53,513 nt of DNA from Flavobacteriales bacterium. Lineage in GTDB: Bacteria; Bacteroidota; Bacteroidia; Flavobacteriales_E; Vicingaceae. Location: the NCBI GenBank assembly GCA_029262875.1, contig JAJCYO010000098.1:1-53513 (forward strand), given 5' to 3'. The notes under the pieces are model-generated. The model was given only the letters and a program-made list of their open reading frames with translations, ran no database searches and was not told the DNA's origin. Below, one piece after another: positions 25,934-33,197 of the stretch (positions within the stretch are counted from its first letter, which is position 1; each line of letters begins with the position of its first letter). Both the position numbers and the translations under genes were made by a program.

Positions 25934-26623
25934 CTACTTAAATCCACTCGGTTTTTTAATGATATAGAATAGGTTTAGCTTTAAGTAAGGAAGGTAGTCT
26001 TGTTCTTTTACATTATATTGAACTTCGTATAGGTTGATGTCATAAATGATTTTATCATTAGTTCCATAACGGGCAGCAGCATTCACACTAAAATCAATAC
26101 CAACCCTACTGTTGTTAAAGTAGTACTTAGCACCAATACCAAGGCCTACCTCATAAAATTTCCCAGTTGTTGTAGAATTAGTAAAACTAAGATCTATGCC
26201 ACTAGAATCATTATCATAGTACCTGTTGTACCACATTTTATAGGTACCATTTTTATAATAAGCATTCATGTAAAAATGAACATCCTTTATTTTAAATAAA
26301 TGCAATTTATAATCTACATACAAAAAAGTTCTTTTCTCAATTTCATCGTACAGTGGGATAGGATCTGGATCATCATTCTGATACCACAATTTCCAATAGC
26401 TAACATCAACACCAAGGCTGTGCCTGTTTTTATAAGTGAATTCTACACCTAAAGTTCCAGTTCTAATGTTTACATCCTCCAAGAGAAAAAATGCAATTCC
26501 AGCAGCTTTACCACGTGCAGCAATAGAGAGGTTTCCTTTGTCTGATTTAGGTTGGGCGAAACTAATTGACACATAAAAACAAAGGACAATGAGAATAAGT
26601 ATGTATTTAATAAATCGAGTCAT
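25934..26623 (-). CDS. Outer-membrane beta-barrel protein
   Basis: A 229-residue protein with signal peptide MTRFIKYILILIVLCFYVSISFAQ. Successive amphipathic strands alternate with turns: TGTLGVEFTYKNRHSLGVDV, YVDYKLHLFKIKDVHFYMNAYY, FYEVGLGIGAKYYFNNSRVGIDFSV. The end, LKLNLFYIIKKPSGFK, fits a DUF3575/opacity-like barrel of the Bacteroidota. Function unknown. It lies 85 bases downstream of the LRR gene's start on the same strand, with no obvious promoter. Confidence 0.65.
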   Translation of the reverse strand: MTRFIKYILILIVLCFYVSISFAQPKSDKGNLSIAARGKAAGIAFFLLEDVNIRTGTLGVEFTYKNRHSLGVDVSYWKLWYQNDDPDPIPLYDEIEKRTFLYVDYKLHLFKIKDVHFYMNAYYKNGTYKMWYNRYYDNDSSGIDLSFTNSTTTGKFYEVGLGIGAKYYFNNSRVGIDFSVNAAARYGTNDKIIYDINLYEVQYNVKEQDYLPYLKLNLFYIIKKPSGFK

Positions 26624-26691
26624 TGCCTTTTATTAAGAAACCAAGGTAGTCATAATAATTATGATGATTTAGTAGTAGTGGTTGAATAAAC

Positions 26692-27207
26692 TTATTTAAA
26701 GTAATCTATCAAGTCTTTATAAAACTGAATCAATGGCATAAAGCTTTCATTTCTTTGTGGAAAAAAGAGATGATACTCCGTAAGTAAAATGTAAGAATCA
26801 CCTTTATTAATCCCAGTAATTGCTGGTTGAAACTTTGTTCTTTTAGATAGCGCATTAAGCTCTTTATAAGCTGCATTGTGTTTTATAAATTTGCTAAGCA
26901 TACTATCTTCCGTTTCCAATGTAAACCTGTTTTTATAAGCCCAAAAGAGTACTGCTATATGGCTTCTTGTAGCAATAGAAAAGTTATGAAGATCATTGTT
27001 TTTAGGTAACAAACAAGTAATACGCGCAACAGATTGCTGACCAAGCATACAATCCATTATAATGGGACATTCATTATACTTAAACTTTAAACTGTAGTAT
27101 TCTTGCTCTGCACGACCACCAATTACACGCCCATTACTTACTTTTTCCCTGGTAATGTCTAAAAAGGCATCCTCTTCTAGTTGTATTTTTTTAAATAACT
27201 CTCTCAT
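26692..27207 (-). CDS. Protein of unknown function
   Basis: A 171-residue soluble protein without signal peptide or membrane helix. It mixes short strands and helices (KVSNGRVIGGRAEQEYYSLKF, SVARITCLLPKNNDLHNFSIATRSHIAVLFWAY) and ends in an aromatic-rich helix MPLIQFYKDLIDYF. No family or active site is recognised. It follows the HTH-DUF4870 gene after 98 bases on the same strand. Confidence 0.5.
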   Translation of the reverse strand: MRELFKKIQLEEDAFLDITREKVSNGRVIGGRAEQEYYSLKFKYNECPIIMDCMLGQQSVARITCLLPKNNDLHNFSIATRSHIAVLFWAYKNRFTLETEDSMLSKFIKHNAAYKELNALSKRTKFQPAITGINKGDSYILLTEYHLFFPQRNESFMPLIQFYKDLIDYFK

Positions 27208-27305
27208 AATTACATTAAGAACCCTAAAGTAACTATAATAATTAAAAAGAGCGCAAGACGATTTAGCAGTGAAATCTCAGTAATTCCACCACCAAATAAC
27301 TTTCT

Positions 27306-27914
27306 TTATTTAATAAGCTTAAAGGATAATGGGTAACGAACTTTATCTTTTCCATTGTATGCCCTAACACCATTTACAATTGAGCTTACAATTCCGATAA
27401 TTTCTATAATGCTGATGAGAAACAATGGTATCAATCCTAAGGTTATTGGAAATTCAGACATTTCGTTTGTTCCGATGCCTTTTAGATTACCAATGTTTAC
27501 AAGTAGAAATACGATGACCATGCTAAAAGAAAGAATCATATAAGATATTTGGGCATTTACAACTGCTTTTCCATGCCTGTCCATACCATCTACCTGATCT
27601 TTTTTGTACAACCAAAAAATTAATGGGATAATAATGTTTCCAAGCGGAAACAAGAAACCAATAAGAGCAGAAAAGTGGATGGATGCCAATTGCCCTTTAG
27701 CTTTTTGAGATGGTGGCGCATTAAATGCATCCATGCTTATGGACAACGCATCAGCAATGGATTTTAAAGTATACAATCTAGCATCTACATCTGCTGATTC
27801 AATTCTTTGGATGGTACGTACGCTTAACCCTGTTTTTTCGGCTAACTCTTCTTGAGTAATTCCCCTGAGCTTTCTGTAGTACACAATTTTTTCTGAAATA
27901 AATTCTTTTTCCAT
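27306..27914 (-). CDS. XRE-type HTH regulator fused to a DUF4870 membrane domain
   Basis: A 202-residue fusion. Residues 8-62 are a Cro/C1-type helix-turn-helix (KLRGITQEELAEKTGLSVRTIQRIESADVDARLYTLKSIADALS). Residues 75-195 form a four-helix DUF4870/Tic20-like membrane domain (ALIGFLFPLGNIIIPLIFWLYKKD, AVVNAQISYMILSFSMVIVFLL, LIPLFLISIIEIIGIVSSIVNGVRAYNG). Such proteins are common in Flavobacteria and are thought to be membrane-tethered regulators. What is sensed and which genes are controlled is unknown. The frame stays open for 31 more codons after the stop. Confidence 0.85.
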   Translation of the reverse strand: MEKEFISEKIVYYRKLRGITQEELAEKTGLSVRTIQRIESADVDARLYTLKSIADALSISMDAFNAPPSQKAKGQLASIHFSALIGFLFPLGNIIIPLIFWLYKKDQVDGMDRHGKAVVNAQISYMILSFSMVIVFLLVNIGNLKGIGTNEMSEFPITLGLIPLFLISIIEIIGIVSSIVNGVRAYNGKDKVRYPLSFKLIK

Positions 27915-28136
27915 GTTGTTAAATTTAAGTGTTTATAACTGGAAACAATATTAAGTTAGACATTAATTCCACACAACGACACGTACCCGACATTCTTACG
28001 ACATTCAATTCAAGAGTCTATTATTCAGGTGGTTAAGTGTTTATTTTGAGTGATGTATTCTTAAAAAGAATAAAAAGATAAAAAGCCATTGAACAAACTT
28101 GTCGCAGAATTGCCTGGGATTAAAACAATTTTCTGC
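27915..28136. other. Divergent intergenic region with small inverted repeat
   Basis: Between the divergent HTH-DUF4870 gene and the ECF sigma operon. The only structure seen is TATTCTT-AAA-AAGAATA (28056-28072), a perfect seven-base inverted repeat followed by A residues. No open reading frame or RNA gene is supported here. Confidence 0.4.
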
Positions 28137-28156
28137 TGTAACCTTTTTGTGTTGTA
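28137..28156 (+). promoter_or_regulatory. Putative ECF-sigma promoter, copy 1
   Basis: TGTAACCTTTTTGTGTTGTA starts with TGTAAC, the usual -35 element of Bacteroidota ECF promoters. It lies 39 bases before the sigma gene and is identical at 19 of 20 positions to a motif before the barrel gene at 30230. Autoregulation by the encoded sigma factor is inferred. The matching -10 element is less clear; ATACATAA just downstream is a candidate. Confidence 0.6.
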
Positions 28157-28195
28157 TACATAAAACATAAATTTACATGGGACATTACCATTTCC

Positions 28196-28756
28196 ATGTT
28201 TGATTTAATAACGCAGTTGAAGAAAAAAGACAAAGAATCGATACGTATTCTTTACGAGCGCTATGGCAAAAAGCTGTACGGCTATGCCATTACCCAATGG
28301 AAAGTGAGTGAAGATGATGCCTGGGACTTGGTTTACAAGACCCTTTACAAAGTCATTGACTCCATAGACAACTATACGTTTAAGGATGAAAACCGCTTTG
28401 TAGGCTTCCTATTTAAAGTCTTTACCAACTATTTACGAAACCACTTACGCGATACCAAAGGCAAACAAGTTTCTACCACAGAGTTGCTCGACAACTTAAG
28501 CATTCCTCTAAAAGAAGAAGGCAGCAACAAGGAAGAATCACCTTTGATGCGTTGTCTAAAAAAAGTATTGGAAGCCTTAGAAGATTGGCAAAGGGTATTG
28601 CTGTTAATGAAAGCACAGGATTATGCTTACAAAGACATTGCGCCTTATGTAAACCGACCAGAAAAGCAATTGAAAGTATACAATTTAAGGCTCAGAAGCA
28701 CTGTGATGGATCAAACCAATACCTGTGTAGAGAATAAAGGATATGAAGCAGAATAA
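28196..28756 (+). CDS. ECF-type RNA polymerase sigma factor
   Basis: A 186-residue sigma-70 family protein with only regions 2 and 4. Region 2: LYERYGKKLYGYAITQWKVSEDDAWDLVYKTLYKVIDSIDNY, followed by FLFKVFTNYLRNHLRD. Region 4: LEALEDWQRVLLLMKAQDYAYKDIAPYVNRPEKQLKVYNLRLRSTV, a helix-turn-helix for the -35 element. The sequence is divergent from the common RpoE groups. It overlaps the SUMF1-like membrane gene by 14 bases, an arrangement typical of sigma/anti-sigma pairs. The same promoter motif occurs before this gene and before 30230. Confidence 0.88.
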   Translation: MFDLITQLKKKDKESIRILYERYGKKLYGYAITQWKVSEDDAWDLVYKTLYKVIDSIDNYTFKDENRFVGFLFKVFTNYLRNHLRDTKGKQVSTTELLDNLSIPLKEEGSNKEESPLMRCLKKVLEALEDWQRVLLLMKAQDYAYKDIAPYVNRPEKQLKVYNLRLRSTVMDQTNTCVENKGYEAE

Positions 28757-30176
28757 CCACATAGACGAGGGCAACTTAGATGCTCTCCTGAACGCTTATT
28801 CACTGAATGAATTTTCAGCGGAGCAGGATGTGGCTATGGCTCAAATCGTTTTTGATCAGGATTATGATGCTACATTGAGTCCTGAGAAAGAGGCTGAAAT
28901 GCTAGAAAGGTTGAACCCGAATCGAAACTGGATGAGTGCCATTAACCTGGTGTGGTTGTGGATCATCATTGCTTTGTTAACCATTGTCTCTGTGGCATAC
29001 ATCTACTATTCGAGAACACCAGCAGTAGAAAAAGAAAACACGACAGAACTTCAAACTACCGATGCACCAGCATGGAATCATGAACTTTCGGAACTAGAAC
29101 CTGTATTGGCCGCCAATGACTCTTCCATACCAGAAATTTATTACAAAGCTGCTGCTAACATGGTAGAAACCATGATTGTTGATTCGGTGTTAATCGCTCC
29201 GGAAATAAAAAAAGCAATTCCACCACCGGTTAAAACTCCTGAAGATGAAACACCGCTGTTCAGTGCTACAGACATCATGTACTACCAGCAGTTGAAAAAA
29301 GAGATGATTGCCAAACTATTGGCTTACGAAGAGGAAATCTATACGCCTGTAGAAGAAGGGCGCATCACCTACAAAAATCAAAAAATAGGAGTGGACGGGT
29401 ACATTATTCGCAATTTCCCTGTCACCAACATGGAGTACAAGGCTTTTTTAAGTGATTTAATGCGTGTTGGCAATACACAAGCACTAGCAGTTGCCATGGT
29501 TAAAGATACCGTATGGAGAACTTATGGTTGTGAGCAATTGGGAGCAGACTACTTTAGAAATAAAAGCTATGATGCTTTTCCTGTGGTCAACATTAGTCCA
29601 GAAGCAGCATTGTTGTTTTGCCAATGGATGGAAATCCAAACCAACAACCATTTAAAATTGAACAAACCAAAAGCCAAACCGATTAAAGTGCGATTGCCTT
29701 ATGATACCGAATGGATTAGTGGCTGTAAGAGTGGCATGGCACAAACAGCGATGTGTAACGGCTATCAAACCATTTACGACAAGAGCGAAGGTTTGGTGAG
29801 TGATGCCTTTCTCAAACGCCTCAAAAAAATACAATTGAAGGATGCCAAAAACAAAACATCGGTAGATGATTTGTTTGAGTTGAACCGATATGGTAGGAGT
29901 GAGGCTGAGATTATGGAGGTGTTTAACCGAGTACTTCCAGACAACACCTTGGTTTATCCAAATGGTTTTGGAAAGATTGCCAAAGCAGCACACGTTTCAG
30001 AGTTCATTCAAAATCCAGAAGAAAAAATCATTGTGTTTGGTGCTTGTTGGGAATCAAAACAACAGTATGCTCAGATGTTAGCAGAATTTAAAAAAGAAGC
30101 TGCTTCACCTTTTATTGGCTTCCGATTTATCGTGGAAGACAAGAGCGCATTAACCTATAAAAACCCTTTCTGGTAA
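28743..30176 (+). CDS. Single-pass membrane protein with SUMF1/FGE-like (GldK-like) periplasmic domain, putative anti-sigma factor
   Basis: A 477-residue protein. An acidic cytoplasmic segment (1-60) precedes one membrane helix (about 66-90, INLVWLWIIIALLTIVSVAYIYY) and a periplasmic part. From about 195 it follows the formylglycine-generating-enzyme (SUMF1) fold: GYIIRNFPVTNMEYKAFLSDL, FPVVNISPEAALLFCQWMEIQ, RLPYDTEWISG and the closing PFIGFRFIVED. The fold is shared with GldJ/GldK of the T9SS. The usual RGGSW/R-C catalytic region is replaced by VFGACWESK, so enzymatic activity is doubtful. Gene order and the N-terminal cytoplasmic tail suggest it holds the sigma factor until a periplasmic signal arrives; this is inference. 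Confidence 0.75.
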   Translation: MKQNNHIDEGNLDALLNAYSLNEFSAEQDVAMAQIVFDQDYDATLSPEKEAEMLERLNPNRNWMSAINLVWLWIIIALLTIVSVAYIYYSRTPAVEKENTTELQTTDAPAWNHELSELEPVLAANDSSIPEIYYKAAANMVETMIVDSVLIAPEIKKAIPPPVKTPEDETPLFSATDIMYYQQLKKEMIAKLLAYEEEIYTPVEEGRITYKNQKIGVDGYIIRNFPVTNMEYKAFLSDLMRVGNTQALAVAMVKDTVWRTYGCEQLGADYFRNKSYDAFPVVNISPEAALLFCQWMEIQTNNHLKLNKPKAKPIKVRLPYDTEWISGCKSGMAQTAMCNGYQTIYDKSEGLVSDAFLKRLKKIQLKDAKNKTSVDDLFELNRYGRSEAEIMEVFNRVLPDNTLVYPNGFGKIAKAAHVSEFIQNPEEKIIVFGACWESKQQYAQMLAEFKKEAASPFIGFRFIVEDKSALTYKNPFW

Positions 30177-30193
30177 ACGATTTTTAAGTCATT

Positions 30194-30213
30194 TGTAACC
30201 TCTTTGTGTTGTA
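30194..30213 (+). promoter_or_regulatory. Putative ECF-sigma promoter, copy 2
   Basis: TGTAACCTCTTTGTGTTGTA differs at one position from the copy before the sigma gene. It lies 16 bases before the ATG at 30230. Downstream ACTAATAA may be the -10 part; compare ATACATAA in copy 1. The duplicate suggests that the barrel and VWA genes are direct targets of the sigma factor encoded at 28196. Confidence 0.6.
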
Positions 30214-30229
30214 CTAATAAACGCAACAC

Positions 30230-30994
30230 ATGATGACTAAAAAAACAACACTCATTCTCGTATTTCTTGTTGGAATAATTATCGATGCAACAGCCCAATT
30301 GGGTGTGTCAGGTGCTTACTTTGCCAACATCAATCACCAACATGCTGTCATTAAAGATAATCACAGCATCAAATCAGGTTCTTCGTTGGGCTATTATTAT
30401 GGGGCCGATTACAGTTTTAATGTATTGAGTGTTGGAGTGGGAATGACCAGCCTCAACTTTGAAGATGAGCTGTACACCAACGCTGTACCAGCATTTGTGA
30501 GCACACAAAACCGCTACTTTTCTGTTCCAGTTGCCATAACGACAACGCCATACAACCGTAGGTTTTCGCGTTACAATTACAGAAGACAGCTTACCAGTAA
30601 CATCAAGCTCACTTATATTCCTTCCTTTAAACAAAAAACAGCGGCCATTATTAATCATGGCAGCACCACAGAAAACAGTGAGTTGTTGGCCAACCGTTAC
30701 GCCAAGTTTCAACATGCCTTACGGCTTTCCATGCTATTTAAAGCGCAAATTACCAGCGGAATACACTTGAGCTTAGAACCTTTTGTTGGGGTGCACAACA
30801 GCTATTTAAAAGCTTACGACAACAAGGCCGTAGATGGCATTAACCTGGGCATCAACTTTAGATTGGTGGCGAACATAGACATTGACTTTAACATTAGAAA
30901 AGTAATCGTAAGCGGTTCATCCACTTCTAAAAAAGACCTCTTGGAAAAGCAAAAAGAAATAGAAAATCAATTGAAAAACAAACCTAAAAATTAA
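30230..30994 (+). CDS. Outer-membrane beta-barrel-like protein of the ECF locus
   Basis: A 254-residue protein (start 30230, or the second ATG at 30233) with signal peptide MMTKKTTLILVFLVGIIIDATAQ. Repeated amphipathic strands (GSSLGYYYGADYSFNVLSVGVGMTSL, SNIKLTYIPSF, GIHLSLEPFVGVHNSYL, GINLGINFRLVANIDIDF) indicate a membrane barrel. The last 25 residues are a Lys/Glu-rich helix (KKDLLEKQKEIENQLKNKPKN) that would lie in the periplasm. No family is recognised. It has its own ECF-like promoter and is four bases before the VWA gene. Confidence 0.65.
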   Translation: MMTKKTTLILVFLVGIIIDATAQLGVSGAYFANINHQHAVIKDNHSIKSGSSLGYYYGADYSFNVLSVGVGMTSLNFEDELYTNAVPAFVSTQNRYFSVPVAITTTPYNRRFSRYNYRRQLTSNIKLTYIPSFKQKTAAIINHGSTTENSELLANRYAKFQHALRLSMLFKAQITSGIHLSLEPFVGVHNSYLKAYDNKAVDGINLGINFRLVANIDIDFNIRKVIVSGSSTSKKDLLEKQKEIENQLKNKPKN

Positions 30995-30998
30995 AAAT

Positions 30999-32384
30999 AT
31001 GAAAGCAACAACCCTTTTTATGATGGCATTCATGCTGTGTTTCAGCATGCAAGTACAAAGCCAAACAGCAACTACACACCATGGCGCATTGGCCGACAAT
31101 GGATCACTTTACTTTAAAGCAGAACCGCTCAACAACACCTTTACCGAGAGCACAGACAACATTTATTACTATGTGCACTTGCAAGGGCTACCGTATACTG
31201 CTCCAGCAGTTCAAAGCCGTATGCCGCTCAACTTATCGGTAGTTATCGATAAGAGTGGTTCCATGTCAGGCAACAAGTTGGCTTATGCCAAGGAAGCTTT
31301 AAAATACATCATCAACAACCTGAACGAAGGTGATTACCTTTCGGTGGTGCTGTACGATAGCAATGTAGAAGTATTCTACCCGCAACAAAAGGTAAAGGAC
31401 AAAGACGCCTTGTTAGAGCGTGTAGCAGGTATTAACTCTGGAAGCAGCACCAATTTAGAAGGGGGCATCCGAAAAGGCTATGAAATGGTAAAAACCACCA
31501 AACTGATTTTAGACTCAGATATGATTCATCGGGTCATCTTGTTATCCGATGGATTGGCCAATGTAGGCATTACCAATTCAGAGCAGTTGGGAGCCATTAC
31601 CAAATCCTTTTTTGAGGAAGACCGCATTTCCATTTCTACATTTGGAGTGGGAGCAGGTTACAATGAAGATTTAATGGCCAACATTGCTACACAAGGTGGT
31701 GGAAACTACTATTTCATTGATTCTCCAGAGAAATTACCAAGCATGTTTGAAGAAGAGCTCAAAGGCATGTCTAAAGTGATTGCCCAAAATACTCAATTGG
31801 AAATTACCTTTCCGTATGAGGTATTGTCGCACAAGAAGACCTATGCATACAACAGTACGGTAAAAGGCAATAAGTTGAGCATTAGCTTTAACGACATCTT
31901 TTCAGAAGAGCAAAAATCCATTTTAATTGTGTTTAAGAAAACCCGAAAAAAGGACCCGATAGCCATCTCCTGTAAACTGACTTATGAAAACCCGATGAGC
32001 AATGGAATGTCCATAGTCGACAACAGGGAAAACACCGTAACCTTGGCAAAGAACAAGCAAGAACATGAAAGTGGCTTTAACAAAGCAGCCAGTGAGGGTT
32101 ATGCCATGGAAATAGCGGCTGAAATGTATGCTGAAGCTACGGTATTGTGTAACCAAAACAGTTTTAAGGATGCCAAAAACAAAACCAATGAGGCGATTCT
32201 ATTCTTAGACAAGCATTTCCAACTGGTAGGAGAGAACACCTATTTAAGAAAATTGCAAACCACACTAAAAGAATACAAAACCATCATAGATGATTTTAAG
32301 AAAATGGACAGGGTAACTTTTAGTTTAAACATTAAACGCCAAAAGCATTACCGTTACCGAACCATCAGTTGTCCAAAGTTTTAA
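30999..32384 (+). CDS. Secreted von Willebrand factor A domain protein
   Basis: A 461-residue protein with signal peptide MKATTLFMMAFMLCFSMQVQSQ. The VWA domain (about 77-255) has an intact metal-ion-dependent adhesion site: Asp84-x-Ser86-x-Ser88 (VVIDKSGSMSGNK), a threonine in GSSTNLEGG, and an aspartate in VILLSDGLANVG. A beta-sandwich region and a helical C-terminus (ILFLDKHFQLVGENTYLRKLQTTLKEYKT) follow, as in YfbK-like VWA proteins. No sorting domain is present, so it is periplasmic or barrel-associated. It ends the ECF locus and probably binds the protein encoded just upstream. Confidence 0.85.
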   Translation: MKATTLFMMAFMLCFSMQVQSQTATTHHGALADNGSLYFKAEPLNNTFTESTDNIYYYVHLQGLPYTAPAVQSRMPLNLSVVIDKSGSMSGNKLAYAKEALKYIINNLNEGDYLSVVLYDSNVEVFYPQQKVKDKDALLERVAGINSGSSTNLEGGIRKGYEMVKTTKLILDSDMIHRVILLSDGLANVGITNSEQLGAITKSFFEEDRISISTFGVGAGYNEDLMANIATQGGGNYYFIDSPEKLPSMFEEELKGMSKVIAQNTQLEITFPYEVLSHKKTYAYNSTVKGNKLSISFNDIFSEEQKSILIVFKKTRKKDPIAISCKLTYENPMSNGMSIVDNRENTVTLAKNKQEHESGFNKAASEGYAMEIAAEMYAEATVLCNQNSFKDAKNKTNEAILFLDKHFQLVGENTYLRKLQTTLKEYKTIIDDFKKMDRVTFSLNIKRQKHYRYRTISCPKF

Positions 32385-32435
32385 GAAGAGGGTAGTTTAG
32401 GTGCAACCCAACCCTGCTTACCCATAGTGGGGGAG

Positions 32436-32464
32436 AACCCAAGTTGAAAGACTTGGGTTTTTTA
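32436..32464 (+). terminator. Rho-independent terminator of the ECF locus
   Basis: AACCCAAGT (32436-32444) pairs perfectly with ACTTGGGTT (32451-32459) around the loop TGAAAG, followed by a run of T. It lies about 50 bases after the VWA stop codon and closes the operon. Confidence 0.85.
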
Positions 32465-32473
32465 ATTCCCAAC

Positions 32474-32512
32474 TGCCGGACCTGTTCCGGCATCTGTTAA
32501 TAGAATAACAGA
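32474..32512. repeat. REP-like pair of adjacent palindromes
   Basis: TGCCGGA-CCTGT-TCCGGCA (32474-32492) is immediately followed by TCTGTTA-ATAGAA-TAACAGA (32493-32512, one base less on one side of the loop). Both stems are perfect seven-mers. The GC-rich first palindrome contrasts with its AT-rich surroundings and resembles dispersed REP-type elements with a CCGGA/TCCGG core. Only one copy lies in this window, so repetitiveness in the genome is not shown. The rest of 32513-32674 is AT-rich, with a weak hairpin at 32531-32563 and no gene. Confidence 0.55.
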
Positions 32513-32674
32513 CCACAGAATAAATCTGGGGATTTTTTATCACTTTTTTGTAATGAAAAAATCACACAACATTCTTAAAAACAATTGTTTATGTATAATA
32601 AAGTTTCATTTTCCCTGTAATGATTGGTGAAATTTGGTGTTTTTTTAATTAGAAATGGTACTTAATATTATAAT

Positions 32675-33187
32675 ATGTTTAGTATAAAGGAATACATGAA
32701 AATACAAACACAATGGAGATCCTTCATTGCGGGTGTAATTATTAATTCATTTTTTTGGTATTTATGTGTTTTCTTATTTAATCGCCCCTTTATTACTGAG
32801 TTAGATTTTTACGTACCAATGATAATAAGTGTAGCATTGTCTATACCATGGTACATGCTGGGTTTGACGGCATCTTTATTCTTCACACTTATGGTTGAAG
32901 GAGAAGAGGAAGAGGAGAAAAAAGAAAAGATTGAAAAGAAAAAAAATAAAGATAAATTTTCGTCTGAGGATTATATGGCAATGATATTTTCTGTCTGTTT
33001 TTTGTGTGGGATTGGGTTTGACATGAGGAATGATAGAGTTGTTGGGTTAACAGCATTTGTTTCAGAAGCATTTTTAGTGTTAGGAACTCTTACACTTATT
33101 ATTTTCATTCCAGCAATAGTGGTAAATGAGATTAGAAAATTTAGAAGAAGGAGAAAAAAGAAAAAGAGAGCGGAAGAAAAACAATAA
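32675..33187 (+). CDS. Membrane protein with central charged coil, partner of TIR-like gene
   Basis: A 170-residue integral membrane protein. Hydrophobic segments lie at about 15-33, 46-70, 100-115 and 124-150. A strongly charged loop (about 74-97, EGEEEEEKKEKIEKKKNKDK) and a Lys/Arg-rich tail (FRRRRKKKKRAEEK) flank the last pair of helices. No family is recognised. It ends 10 bases before the ATG of the TIR-like protein, so the two are probably one unit; pore or tether roles are plausible but unproven. Confidence 0.6.
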   Translation: MFSIKEYMKIQTQWRSFIAGVIINSFFWYLCVFLFNRPFITELDFYVPMIISVALSIPWYMLGLTASLFFTLMVEGEEEEEKKEKIEKKKNKDKFSSEDYMAMIFSVCFLCGIGFDMRNDRVVGLTAFVSEAFLVLGTLTLIIFIPAIVVNEIRKFRRRRKKKKRAEEKQ

Positions 33188-33197
33188 TCTTAAAAAG

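Noticed and set aside
29652-29993. 113-residue minus-strand frame
   Set aside because: Contained in the SUMF1-like gene, whose domain motifs prove the coding strand.
33126-33197. Upstream start for the TIR-like gene
   Set aside because: It overlaps the end of the membrane protein gene by 62 bases and adds a Lys/Arg-rich stretch absent from the TIR pattern; ATG 33198 is right at MKTNVFYSW.
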